Below, piece by piece: positions 14,401 to 25,300 of a stretch of DNA of 64,000 bases. The position numbers and the translations under genes were made by a program. The DNA comes from Hydractinia symbiolongicarpus (Eukaryota; Cnidaria; Hydrozoa; Anthoathecata; Hydractiniidae). The stretch lies in assembly GCF_029227915.1 (NCBI RefSeq), contig NC_079881.1, positions 31,039,501 through 31,103,500 on the forward strand. The letters are read 5' to 3'. Below the pieces are notes generated by a model. The model worked only from the letters and a program-made list of their open reading frames with translations. It ran no database searches and was not told the DNA's origin. Positions within the stretch are counted from its first letter, which is position 1, and the number at the start of each line of letters is the position of its first letter.

Positions 14401-16742
14401 GTAGTTTTTGAAACTGTGGCTATTTCTTCAGCGCGCGATAACGCCTAGGATTGGTCCCGCAGTAAAAAATGACTTTTTTATCTTAATTTTTAATTGAAGC
14501 GCTACCACAGCGCCCAGTGCAATCGCTAAGTTTTGGCAATCATTTTAAATTAAGAAGAATGCTATTTCTTGGAGTCTACTTGTCTCACTTATAGCATTTA
14601 TCAGGTCACAGTCCAAAGTTAGTTCAATTAAGTCCCACAGTCAATTGTTTCATTGTTAAAATCGATGCAACATAGTAATATCAAAAAAAATATCGCTAAA
14701 TACATGTTGGTACGAATATGTGACCCAACCGTTGTAACTCAAACGGACTGACACGGTTAGAAAGTCAATGAAATGTTTTTTTTAAAACTGTGGTTATTTC
14801 TTCAGCGCGCGATAACGACTAGGATTGGTCCCGCAGTAAAAAATGACTTTTTTATATTAATTTTTAATTGAAGCGCTACCACAGCGCCCAGTGTAATCGC
14901 TGAGTTTCGGCAATCATTTCAAATTAAGAAGAATGCTATTTCTTGGAGTCCACTTTTCTCACTTATAACATTTATAAGGTCAAAGTCCAACACCAGGTCA
15001 ATTTACTACCACAGTCAATCGTTTCACTGGTAAAAGCGATGCAACCTAGTATTATCAAAAAAATATCGCTAAATACATGTTGTTACAAATATGTGACCCA
15101 ACCGTTGTAACTCAAACAGACTGACACCGTTAAAAAGTCAATGAAATGTAGTTTTTGAAACTGTCAATATTTCTTCAGCGCACGATAACGGCTAGGATTG
15201 GTCCCACAGTAAAGAATGACTTATTTACCTAAATTTTTAAATGAAGCGCTACCACAGCGCCCAGTGTAATCGCTGAGTTCCGGCAATCCCGTAAAAATAA
15301 GAAGAATGTTATTTCTTGGAGTCCAATTGTCTCATTTATCACATTTATCAGGTCACAGTCCAAAGTTAGTTCAATTAAGTCCCACAGTCAATCGTCTCAT
15401 TGTTAAAAGCGATGCAACCTAGTAGTATCAGAAAAATATTGCTAAACACATGTTGGTACGAATAGGTGACCCAACCGTTGTAACTCAAACGGACTGACAC
15501 CGTTAAAAAGTCAATGAAATGTAGTTTTTGAAACTGTCGCTATTTCTTCAGCGCGATAACGGCTAGGATTGGTCCGACAGTAAAGAATGACATGCTTACC
15601 TAAATTTTTAAATGAAGCGCTACCACAGCGCCCAGTGTAATCGTTGAGTTCCGGCAATCCCGTAAAAATAAGAGGAATGTTATTTCTTGGAGTCCAATTG
15701 TCTCATTTATCACATTTATCAGGTCAAGTCCAAACTTAGTTCAATTAAGTCCCACAGTCAATCGTTTCATTGTTAAAAGCGATGCAACCTAGTAGTATCA
15801 GAAAAATATCGCTAAACACATGTTGGTACGAATAGGTGACCCAACCGTTGTAACTCAAACGGACTGATACCGTTAAAAAGTCAATGAAATGTAGTTTTTG
15901 AAACTGTCGCTATTTCTTCACCGCGATAACGGCTAGGATTGATCCCACAGTAAAAAATGACTTCTTAATCTAAATTTTTAAATGAAGCGCTACCAGAGCG
16001 CCCAGTGTAATCGCTGAGTTCCGGAAATCATGTCAAATTGAGAAGAATGTTATTTCTGGGAGTGCAATTTTCTAATTTATCAAATTTATTAGGTGACAGT
16101 CCAAAGTTTGTTCAATTAAGTCCCACAGTCAATCTTTTCATTGTTAAAAGCGATGCAACCAAGTAATATAAAAAAAAATATCGCTAAATACATGTTGGTA
16201 CGAATATGTGACCCAACCGTTGTAACTCAAACGGACTGACACCGTTAGAAAGTCAATGGAATGTAGTTTTTGAAACTGTGGCTATCTCTTCAGCGCGCGA
16301 TAACGGCTAGGATTGGTCCCGCAGTAAAAAATGACTTTTTTATCTTAATTTTTAATTGAAGCGCTACCACCGCGCCCAGTGCAATCGCTGAGTTTCGGCA
16401 ATCATTTCAAATTAAGAAGCATGCAATTTCTTGGAGTCCACTTGTCTCACTTATTACATTTATCAGGTCACAGTGCAAAGTTAGTTCAATTAAGTCCCAC
16501 AGTCAATCATTTCATTGTTAAAAGCGATGCAAGCTAGTAATATCAGAAAAATATCGCTAAACACATGTTGTTACGAATAGGTGACTGAACCGTTGTAACT
16601 CAAACGGACTGACACCCTTAGAAAGTCAATGAAATGTAGTTTTTAAAACTGTCGCTATTTCTTCAGCGCGGGATAAGGGCTAGGATTGGTCCCACAGTAA
16701 AAAATGACTTATTAATCTAAATTTTTAAATTAAGCGCTTCCA
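11440..16742. repeat. 11-mer higher-order repeat (4103 bp) with nested 4-mer (1494 bp)
   Basis: The GGTCCGACAGTAAAGAATGA variant at 11468 recurs at 15572, and GATAAGGGCTAGG at 12569 recurs at 16672, an offset near 4103 bp (11 monomers). Nested inside, the GTTGAAAGCGATGC variant at 12787 recurs at 14281, an offset of 1494 bp (4 monomers). The 4103-bp register continues across the retrotransposon: GTTGAAAGCG at 20874 sits 4102 bp from 12787 once the 3985-bp insertion is subtracted. Confidence 0.82.
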
Positions 16743-16773
16743 TAAAGAGAATAGTTTAATAAAGAGAATAGTT
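16742..16773 (+). repeat. 15-bp direct duplication at the LINE 5' junction
   Basis: ATAAAGAGAATAGTT occurs at 16742-16756 and again at 16759-16773, period 17 bp. It abuts the junction with the satellite. Such short duplications can arise during 5'-end joining of a truncated LINE copy, but this could also be original element sequence. Confidence 0.7.
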
Positions 16774-17315
16774 ATGTTGTAAATAACGAAGACGAAAGTA
16801 AAGAAGATGAATCGGTAATTTCATGGAAACCCGGTACAACACTCGTTGTCGGTGATTCAATGTTGTACGGACTTGATGAACAAAGAATGTCAGCACGTCG
16901 TAACGTTAAAGTTCGTTCATTCCCTGGAGCGAGGGTAGAAGACATGTTTCATTATGTAAAGCCTCTGTTACAAAAGAAACCGGACAAAATAATTCTACAT
17001 GTTGGAACCAACAATACTATTAATGAAACCTCGCGACTGATTTTGGACAAACTATTGAGTTTGAAGACTTTTATTAACACCAAACTTCCTAGATGTAAAG
17101 TGATTTTTTCGTCCGTGATTAAAAGAACTGATAATGCAAAAGCCGCAGTAACGGTAAGCCATTTGAATAGGCATTTAAAAGAACTGTCTCTGAATGTTAT
17201 TGATAATGACAATATTTCATCTGAATGTCTTGGGAAAAAAGGGTTACATTTGAATGGGTTGGGGGCAGGGAAATTAGCTGTAAATTTTATTAGAAAAATG
17301 AAATCTCGAGATTGA
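16755..17315 (+). CDS. LINE ORF1 fragment, SGNH/GDSL-type esterase-like domain (partial)
   Basis: The frame is open from 16755 (after a TAG inside the 5' duplication) to the TGA at 17313-17315. The first ATG (16860) lies just after the GDS motif of SGNH block I, so the real start was upstream and is lost. Visible blocks are VVGDSM (block I, 16845-16862), FPGARVEDM (block II glycine), HVGTNNT (block III) and GLHLNGLG (block V histidine). The aspartate usual two to three residues before that histidine is replaced by lysine, so catalysis is doubtful. SGNH domains are known in ORF1 proteins of CR1-type LINEs, where they are thought to bind lipid or RNP partners; that role is inferred here. It stays in the same frame as ORF2. 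Confidence 0.8.
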   Translation, partial: FNKENSYVVNNEDESKEDESVISWKPGTTLVVGDSMLYGLDEQRMSARRNVKVRSFPGARVEDMFHYVKPLLQKKPDKIILHVGTNNTINETSRLILDKLLSLKTFINTKLPRCKVIFSSVIKRTDNAKAAVTVSHLNRHLKELSLNVIDNDNISSECLGKKGLHLNGLGAGKLAVNFIRKMKSRD

Positions 17316-20300
17316 TGTCAGGAATATTCTGCAAAAGACAATGTTGAACTACCAGTAAACTGCAGTGTGGAAAATATCTTGGGTAAAAACAATTACGAGA
17401 ATGCAAAAAAGTTTCTTGACAATTTGAGATCACAAAACATAAATAGACTAATTTTTGGGCATGTTAATATCAATTCACTACGAAATAAGTTTGAGCCTCT
17501 TATTGATCAAGTTAATAGAAACCTTGATCTCTTTTTAATTTCAGAGACAAAATTAAATGAATCATTTCCTACTAATCAGTTTTTGATTCAAGGCTATAAT
17601 GCATACCGTTTCGACAGAAATGGCAATGGGGGAGGAATGATTCTCTATGTACGAAATGATATTCCCTCAAAACTTTTAAAACCCAAATGTGAAAGTAGTG
17701 AGCTTGAAACTTTTTATATTGAACTAAATTTAAGAAGCAAAAAATGGTTAGTTGTGTGTTTATATAACCCAAAAACTAATCTTATTGCTCAAAACTTAAA
17801 CCACATAAGTAAAAACATTGATTCGTTTTCCTGCAAATATGAGAACTATGTAATACTGGGTGATTTTAACGCTGAAATTAGCAATCTACATGTAAATGAA
17901 TTTTTAACAACATATAAACTTAACTCTTTAATAAAAGAGCCTACATGCTTCAAAAGCATAGATAACCCTACAAACATAGATCTCATCTTAACAAACCACC
18001 CAGGATCTTTTTGTCACTCCAGGGCTATTGAAACAGGCTTGTCTGATTTTCATAAATTGACAATGACTGTTTTAAAAGCCAACTTTGCTAAACGAAAACC
18101 AAAAATTATAAACTATAGAGCATATCGGAATTTCAATAATGTAAATTTCCGCCATGATATAATGGGTGCTCTAAATGATGACAAAAATCTCGATGATTTT
18201 AAAATGTTTGAAAATTTCAAAAACAGTGTTTTAAGCATCTTAGATAATCATGCTCCTCGAAAGAAAAGGTATGTACGTCATAATCAGGCAGCTTTTATGA
18301 GTAAAGAAATAAACAAGGCAATTATGAAGAGATCAAAACTTTTAAATAAGCATAGGAAGGATAAAACTCCAGAGAGTAAATTAGCATACAATAAACAAAG
18401 GAATTTTTGTGTTTCACTAATAAGAAAAAGTAAATACAAATTCTTCAACAACCTTAATGTTAAAAATATAACTGACAATAGGTTATTCTGGAAAACAGTA
18501 AAACCATGTTTCTCTAACAAGACAGTTACAAGTGAAAATATTACCTTAGTTGAAAATGGGACTACAATATCTCATGATAAAGATATTACTGAAATATTCA
18601 ACAATTATTTTGGCAGTGTTGTTGAAAATTTAGGCATAAAGTCATCAAATATACAACCTTCAAGTAATGACAACAGACCCAAAGATCAAATAAATTCGAT
18701 AATATATAAATATAAATCTCATCCTAGTGTAGAAAAGATAAGAAAAAGCGCAAAAAGCAACACAAAATTTTCTTTTAAACAAACTGCATTTGAAGATGTT
18801 GAAAAATACATTCGAAAACTTGATCCAAAAAAGGCGCAGCAAAAAGATGATATTCCTACTACCATCATCAAAGAAAACAGTGATATTTTTAGCCAATTCA
18901 TTACTGAAAATTTTAATCAATCGTTAAAAAGTTCTGAATTTCCAACATCTTTGAAAAACGCAGATATTACTCCTACACACAAAAAAGGACTGCGCACTGA
19001 AAAGGCGAACTATAGACCTGTAAGCGTCCTATCGAACATCTCAAAAATCTATGAAAGATGCATGTATGACCAAATATACACCTTCTTCGAGCCATTATTT
19101 TCGAAACTTCAATTTGGTTTTCGCAAGGGGCACAGTTCACAACAATGCCTCATAAGTATGATTGAAAAATGGAAAAACAGTCTTGACAAAGGTGGCACAT
19201 TTGGAGCGCTTTTAACTGATTTGTCTAAGGCATTTGACTGCATACCACACGAGCTATTACTAGCAAAACTTCATGCATATGGCTTTGATATGAACTCTTT
19301 GCTGTTTATAAAATCGTACCTAATTGACAGGAAACAGCGAGTGCGTATAAATAACAATTATAGTACATGGAAAAAAATAAAATACGGCGTACCGCAAGGA
19401 TCAATTTTGGGTCCTTTGCTTTTCAATATATTTTTATGCGACCTTTTCCTTTTTGTCCCATATATGGACATTGTCAACTATGCTGATGATACAACCCCAT
19501 TTTCAATAGGAAAGAATATCAACGAAGTTATTGAAAAGATTGAATATGCAGCAATTATAATATTTACTTGGTTTGAAAATAACGGTATGAAAGCCAACCC
19601 AGAAAAATCACATTTTTTTACTAACAAAACTGATGTACGATTAAAAGTTTGTGATGAACTTCTAAACAATTCTCAAACTGAGAAACTGCTTGGTATAACC
19701 ATAGACCACAAACTTTCTTTCGAGGAACATGTTAATCAGCTCTGTAACAAGGCAGGCCAGAAAGTTAGTGCGCTTGCAAGGTTATCTTCCTTCATGACAT
19801 TAGACCAGCGAAAGCTGATTATTAATGCTTTTGTCACTAGTCATTTTTCGTACTGTCCATTAGTATGGATGTTTCACAGTCGTAAATTAAACAATAGGAT
19901 AAACCATATACATGAAAGAGCACTAAGAATTATCTATCAAGACTATCAATCCTCATTTGAAGAGCTTTTATCAAAAAATGGGAGCGTTACAATTCACCAA
20001 ACGAACTTACGCATCCTTGTTACTGAGCTGTATAAAGCTAAAACAAAAACAGGTCCAGAAATGTTGAATGAAATTTTTATTTTTCCTGAACCAGTGTATA
20101 ATTTGAGGAAGGACAAACTTAAGAGTAACAAAATATTTTCAGTGAGATATGGGATCGAAACACTGTCTAATGTTGGGTTAAAGCTTTGGAACTCTTTGCC
20201 TAACGAGTATCGGAACGCTGGTACTTTAATTGAGTTTAGAAACAAAATAAGAAACTGGATTCCAAACCATTGTCCTTGCAGAATATGCAAAACTTTTATA

Positions 20301-20321
20301 CCTGAATTAGGTTTTCTTTAG
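17316..20321 (+). CDS. LINE ORF2: endonuclease + reverse transcriptase
   Basis: The frame is open directly after the TGA at 17313-17315. The first in-frame ATG is far inside the endonuclease domain, so I start at the first sense codon; GTG at 17367 is the first near-cognate codon. Counting from 17367, the exonuclease-endonuclease-phosphatase fold spans about residues 25-240, with NINSLRN (34-40), SETK (59-62), GDFN (165-168), NIDLIL (203-208) and SDFH (226-229). The reverse transcriptase spans about 520-780, with NYRPVSVLS, TDLSKAFD (catalytic D618), YGVPQGSILGPLLF and YADD (705-708). The C-terminus is cysteine-rich (CPCRICK), as in many such LINEs. There is no internal stop or frameshift. 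The protein would nick target DNA and copy its own RNA in target-primed reverse transcription. Clade is assigned only to the CR1/jockey group. Confidence 0.95.
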   Translation, partial: CQEYSAKDNVELPVNCSVENILGKNNYENAKKFLDNLRSQNINRLIFGHVNINSLRNKFEPLIDQVNRNLDLFLISETKLNESFPTNQFLIQGYNAYRFDRNGNGGGMILYVRNDIPSKLLKPKCESSELETFYIELNLRSKKWLVVCLYNPKTNLIAQNLNHISKNIDSFSCKYENYVILGDFNAEISNLHVNEFLTTYKLNSLIKEPTCFKSIDNPTNIDLILTNHPGSFCHSRAIETGLSDFHKLTMTVLKANFAKRKPKIINYRAYRNFNNVNFRHDIMGALNDDKNLDDFKMFENFKNSVLSILDNHAPRKKRYVRHNQAAFMSKEINKAIMKRSKLLNKHRKDKTPESKLAYNKQRNFCVSLIRKSKYKFFNNLNVKNITDNRLFWKTVKPCFSNKTVTSENITLVENGTTISHDKDITEIFNNYFGSVVENLGIKSSNIQPSSNDNRPKDQINSIIYKYKSHPSVEKIRKSAKSNTKFSFKQTAFEDVEKYIRKLDPKKAQQKDDIPTTIIKENSDIFSQFITENFNQSLKSSEFPTSLKNADITPTHKKGLRTEKANYRPVSVLSNISKIYERCMYDQIYTFFEPLFSKLQFGFRKGHSSQQCLISMIEKWKNSLDKGGTFGALLTDLSKAFDCIPHELLLAKLHAYGFDMNSLLFIKSYLIDRKQRVRINNNYSTWKKIKYGVPQGSILGPLLFNIFLCDLFLFVPYMDIVNYADDTTPFSIGKNINEVIEKIEYAAIIIFTWFENNGMKANPEKSHFFTNKTDVRLKVCDELLNNSQTEKLLGITIDHKLSFEEHVNQLCNKAGQKVSALARLSSFMTLDQRKLIINAFVTSHFSYCPLVWMFHSRKLNNRINHIHERALRIIYQDYQSSFEELLSKNGSVTIHQTNLRILVTELYKAKTKTGPEMLNEIFIFPEPVYNLRKDKLKSNKIFSVRYGIETLSNVGLKLWNSLPNEYRNAGTLIEFRNKIRNWIPNHCPCRICKTFIPELGFL

Positions 20322-20691
20322 TTTCCCCGTTGTCTTCCTTTGCCAGTTGTGGAGCGGGAACTCAGTTAAACATGTCTTGCGGTGCGACGGTTTAGGTGGG
20401 GTGGTATCATATGAGAATATTCTAGCCTTATTATCTGGTTGTATATTATTTTCTCTCGACCCCTGCCTGGGAAATTTGACTGAGTTCCTGGAACCACCAC
20501 TACATAGCCTTGACATATTTTTGACATATTATTTATATTATTTAAAATACTTAAAAAAAAAAAATGGTATATACGGTATTCCTTATAGATTTTTTATATT
20601 CAGTTATTTATTGTTTTTAATGTTTTTAAAGTTGACTTTAATTAGCCTCAGAGCTACATTTTCTTGTAAATTTGTCAACTATAAATAAATT

Positions 20692-20726
<35 letters not shown>
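20322..20726 (+). other. LINE 3' UTR and poly(A) tail
   Basis: About 370 bp of AT-rich untranslated sequence follows ORF2. An AATAAATTAATT stretch, including the polyadenylation-like AATAAA, precedes an uninterrupted run of 31 A (20696-20726). The long pure A run suggests a fairly recent insertion. A 113-codon open frame here (20347-20688) has no recognisable motif and is not called as a gene. Confidence 0.85.
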
Positions 20727-20727
<1 letters not shown>

Positions 20728-22339
20728 AGCGCCCAGTGTAATCGCTGAGTTCCGGCAATCATGTGAAATTGAGAAGAATGTTATTTCTTGGAGTCCAATT
20801 TTCTCATTTATCAAATTTATTAGGTCACAGTCCAAAGTTTGTTCAATTAAGTCCCACAGTCAATCTTTTCATTGTTGAAAGCGATGCAACCAAGTAATAT
20901 AAAAAAAAATATCGCTAAATACATGTTGGTACGAATATGTGACCCAACCGTTGTAACTCAAACGGACTGACACCGTTAAAAAGTCAATGAAATGTAGTTT
21001 TTGAAACTGTGGCTATTTCTTCAGCGCGCGATAACGCCTAGGATTGGTGCCGCAGTAAAAAATGACTTTTTTATCTTAATTTTTAATTGAAGCGCTACCA
21101 CAGCGCCCAGTGCAATCGCTAAGTTTTGGCAATCATTTTAAATTAAGAAGAATGCTATTTCTTGGAGTCTACTTGTCTCACTTATAGCATTTATCAGGTC
21201 ACAGTCCAAAGTTAGTTCAATTAAGTCCCACAGTCAATTGTTTCATTGTTAAAATCGATGCAACCTAGTAATATCAAAAAAAATATCGCTAAATACATGT
21301 TGGTACGAATATGTGACCCAACCGTTGTAACTCAAACGGACTGACACGGTTAGAAAGTCAATGAAATGTTTTTTTTAAAACTGTGGTTATTTCTTCAGCG
21401 CGCGATAACGACTAGGATTGGTCCCGCAGTAAAAAATGACTTTTTTATCTTAATTTTTAATTGAAGCGCTACCACAGCGCCCAGTGTAATCGCTGAGTTT
21501 CGGCAATCATTTCAAATTAAGAAGAATGCTATTTCTTGGAGTCCACTTTTCTCACTTATAACATTTATAAGGTCAAAGTCCAACACCAGTTCAATTTAGT
21601 ACCACAGTCAATCGTTTCACTGTTAAAAGCGATGCAACCTAGTATTATCAAAAAAATATCGCTAAATACATGTTGGTACAAATATGTGACCCAACCGTTG
21701 TAACTCAAACAGACTGACACCGTTAAAAAGTCAATGAAATGTAGTTTTTGAAACTGTCAATATTTCCTCAGCGCACGATAACGGCTAGGATTGGTCACAC
21801 AGTAAAGAATGACTTATTTACCTAAATTTTTAAATGAAGCGCTACCACAGCGCCCAGTGTAATCGCTGAGTTCCGGCAATCCCGTAAAACAAAGAAGAAT
21901 GTTATTTCTTGGAGTCCAATGGTCTCATTTATCACATTTATCAGGTCACAGTCCAAAGTTAGTTCAATTAAGTCCCACAGTCAATCGTTTCATTGTTAAA
22001 AGCGATGCAACCTAGTAGTATCAGAAAAATATCGCTAAACACATGTTGGTACGAATAGGTGACCCAACCGTTGTAACACAAACGGACTGACACCGTTAAA
22101 AAGTCAATGAAATGTAGTTTTTGAAACTGTCGCTATTTCTTCAGCGCGATAACGGCTAGGATTGGTCCCGCAGTAAAAAATGACTTTTTTATCTTAATTT
22201 TTAATTGAAGCGCTACCACAGCGGTCAGTGCAATCGCTGAGTTTCGGCAATCATTTTAAATTAAGAAGAATGCTATTTCTTGGAGTCCACTTGTCTCACT
22301 TATTACATTTATCAGGTCACAGTCCAAAGTTAGTTCAAT

Positions 22340-25300
22340 TAAGTCCCACAGTCAATTCAACCTAGTAATATCAAAAAAAATATCGCTAAATACATGTTGG
22401 TACGAATATGTGACCAAACCGTTTTAACTCAAACGGACTGACACCGTTAGAAAGTCAATGAAATGTAGTTTTTAAAACTGTGGCTATTTCTTCAGCGCGC
22501 GATAACGGCTAGGATTGGTCCCGCAGTAAAAAATGAATTTTTTATCTTAATTTTTAATTGAAGCGCTACCACATCGCTGAGTTTCGGCAATCATTTCAAA
22601 TTAAGAAGAATGCTATTTCTTGGAGTCCAATTGTCTCATTTATCACATTTATCAGGTCACAGTCCAAAGTTAGTTCAATTAAGTCCCACAGTCAATCGTT
22701 TCATTGTTAAAAGCGATGCAACCTAGTAGTATCAGAAAAATATTGCTAAACACATGTTGGTACGAATAGGTAACCCAACCGTTGTAACTCAAAAGGACTG
22801 ATACCGTTAAAAAGTCAATGAAATGTAGTTTTTGAAACTGTCGCTATTTTTTCAGCGCGATAACGGCTAGGATTGGTCCCACAGTAAAAAATGACTTATT
22901 AATCTAAATTTTTAAATGAAGCGCTACCACAGCGCCCAGTGTAATCGCTGAGTTCCGGAAATCATGTCAAATTGAGAAGAATGTTATTTCAAGGTGTCCA
23001 ATTTTCTCATGTATCAAATTTATTAGGTGACAGTCCAAAGTTTGTTCAATTAAGTCCCACAGTCAATCTTTTCATTGTTAAAAGCGATGCAACCAAGTAA
23101 TATAAAAAAAATATCGCTAAATACATGTTGGTACGAATATGTGACCCAACCGTTGTAACTCAAACGGACTGACACCGTTAGAAAGTCTATGAAATGTAGT
23201 TTTTGAAACTGTGGCTATCTCTTCAGCGCGCGTTTACGGCTAGGATTGGTCCCGCAGTAAAAAATGACTTTTTTATCTTAATTTTTAATTGAAGCGCTAC
23301 CACCGCGCCCAGTGCAATCGCTGAGTTTCGGCAATCATTTCAACTTAAGAAGCATGCTATTTCTTGGAGTCCACTTGTCTCACTTATTACATTTATCAGG
23401 TCACAGTGCAAAGTTAGTTCAATTAAGTCCCACAGTCAATCGTTTCATTGTTAAAAGCGAAGCAACCTAGTAATATCAGAAAAATATCGCTAAACACATG
23501 TTGGTACGAATAGGTGACTGAACCGTTGTAACTTAAACGGACTGACACCGTTAGAAAGTCAATGAAATGTAGTTTTTGAAACTGTCGCTATTTCTTCAGC
23601 GCGGATAACGGCTAGGATTGGTCCCACAGTAAAAAATGACTTATTAATCTAAATTTTTAAATGAAGCGCTTCCACAGCGCCCACTGTAATCGCTAAGTTC
23701 CGGCAATCATGTCAAATTGAGAAGAATGTTATTTCTTGGAGTCCAATTTTCTCATTTATCAAATTTATTAGGTCACAGTCCAAAGTTTGTTCAATTAAGT
23801 CCCACAGTCAGTCTTTTCATTGTTAAAAGCGATGCAACCAAGTAATATAAAAAAAATATCGCTAAATACATGTTGGTACGAATATGTGACCCAACCGTTG
23901 TAACTCAAACGGACTGACACCGTTAAAAAGTCAATGAAATGTAGTTTTTGAAACTGTCGCTATTTCTTCAGCGCGGGATAACGGCTAGGATTGGTCCCAC
24001 AGTAAAAAATGACTTATTAATCTAAATTTTTAAATGAAACGCTACCACAGCGCCCAGTGTAATCGCATAGTTCCGGCAATCATGTCAAATTGAGAAGAAT
24101 GTTATTTCTTGGAGTCCAATTTTCTCATTTTTCAAATTTACTAGGTCACAGTCCAAAGTTTGTTCAATTCAGTCCCACAGTCAATCTTTTCATTGTTAAA
24201 AGCGATGCAACCAAGTAATAAAAAAAAAAATATCGCTAAATACATGTTGGTACGAATATGTGACCCAACCGTTGTAACTCAAACGGAGTGACACCGTTAC
24301 AAAGTCAATGAAATATAGTTTTTGAAACTGTGGCTATTTCTTCAGCGCGCGATAACGCCTAGGATTGGTCCCGCAGTAAAAAATGACTTTTTTATCTCAA
24401 TTTTTAATTGAAGCGCTACCACAGCGCCCAGTGCAATCGCTGAGTTTTGGCAATCATTTTAAATTAAGAAGAATGCTATTTCTTGGAGTCTACTTGTCTC
24501 ACTTATAGCATTTATCAGGTCACAGTCCAAAGTTAGTTCAATTAAGTCCCACAGTCAATCGTTTCATTGTTAAAAGCGATGCAACCTAGTAATATCAAAA
24601 AAAATATCGCTAAATACATTTTGGTACGAATATGTGACCCAACCGTTGTAACTCAAACGGACTGACACCGTTAGAAAGTCAATGAAATGTAGTTTTTGAA
24701 ACTGTGGCTATCTCTCAGCGCGCGATAACGCCTAGGATTGGTCCCGCAGTAAAAAATGACTTTTTTATCTTAATTTTTAATTGAAGCGCTACCACAGCGT
24801 CCAGTGCAATCGCTGAGTTTCGGCAATCATTTTAAATTAAAAAGAATGCTATTTCTTGGAGTCTACTTTTCTCACTTATAACATTTATCAGGTCACAGTC
24901 CAAAGTTAGTTCAATTAAGTCCCACAGTCAATCGTTTCATTGTTAAAGGCGATGCAACCTAGTAATATCAAAAAAATGTCGCTAAATACATGTTGGTACG
25001 AATATGTGACCCAACCGTTGTAAATCAAACGGACTGACACCGTTAGAAAGTCAATGAAATGTTGTTTTTAAAACTGTGGCTATTTCTTCAGCGCGCCATA
25101 ACGGCTAGGATTGGTCCCGCAGTAAAAAATGACTTTTTTATCTTACTTTTTAATTGAAGCGCTACCACAGCGCCCAGTGTAATCGCTGAGTTTCGGCAAT
25201 CATTTCAAATTAAGAAGAATGCTATTTCTTGGATTCCACTTGTCTCACTTATCACATTTATCAGGTCAAAGTCCAAAATCAGTTCAATTTAGTACCACAG

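Larger units (their letters stand above)
1..16742. repeat. Satellite array, ~373-bp monomer (left block)
   Basis: About 45 head-to-tail monomers. Landmarks such as GGCTAGGATTGG, CAACCGTTGTAACTC and GCGCTACCACAGCGC recur roughly every 373 bp. Variant monomers of about 353 bp lack about 20 bp around the TCGTTTCATTGTTAAAAGCG segment. Others lack about 13 bp inside the GCGCTACCAC...TCGCTGAG segment. No frame longer than about 70 codons is found, and the ones present repeat with the array, so it is non-coding. Each monomer contains AACGG/CCGTT and GCGCT/AGCGC short inverted repeats. A pericentromeric or centromeric role is possible but not shown. Confidence 0.97.
16743..20726 (+). mobile_element. 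Non-LTR retrotransposon (CR1/jockey-type LINE), 5'-truncated
   Basis: The element lies inside one satellite monomer. The left satellite stops at ...GCGCTTCCA (16742) and the right one resumes at CAGCGCCCAGTG (20727), so the empty site is exactly the GCGCTTCCACAGCGCCC seen in paralogous units near 12631 and 14126. There is no target duplication beyond a possible single A. Contents in order: a short direct duplication (16742-16773), an SGNH ORF1 fragment, an endonuclease/reverse transcriptase ORF2, a 3' UTR and a 31-nt A tail. The ORF1 frame is open almost to the 5' junction without a start, so the 5' end of the family is probably missing. Confidence 0.95.

Noticed and set aside
1-16742. CRISPR-like interpretation of the regular array
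   Set aside because: Whole ~373-bp units repeat with no unique spacers; it is a tandem satellite in eukaryotic DNA.
20347-20688. 113-codon frame in the LINE 3' UTR
   Set aside because: Low-complexity hydrophobic translation of AT-rich DNA without motifs.
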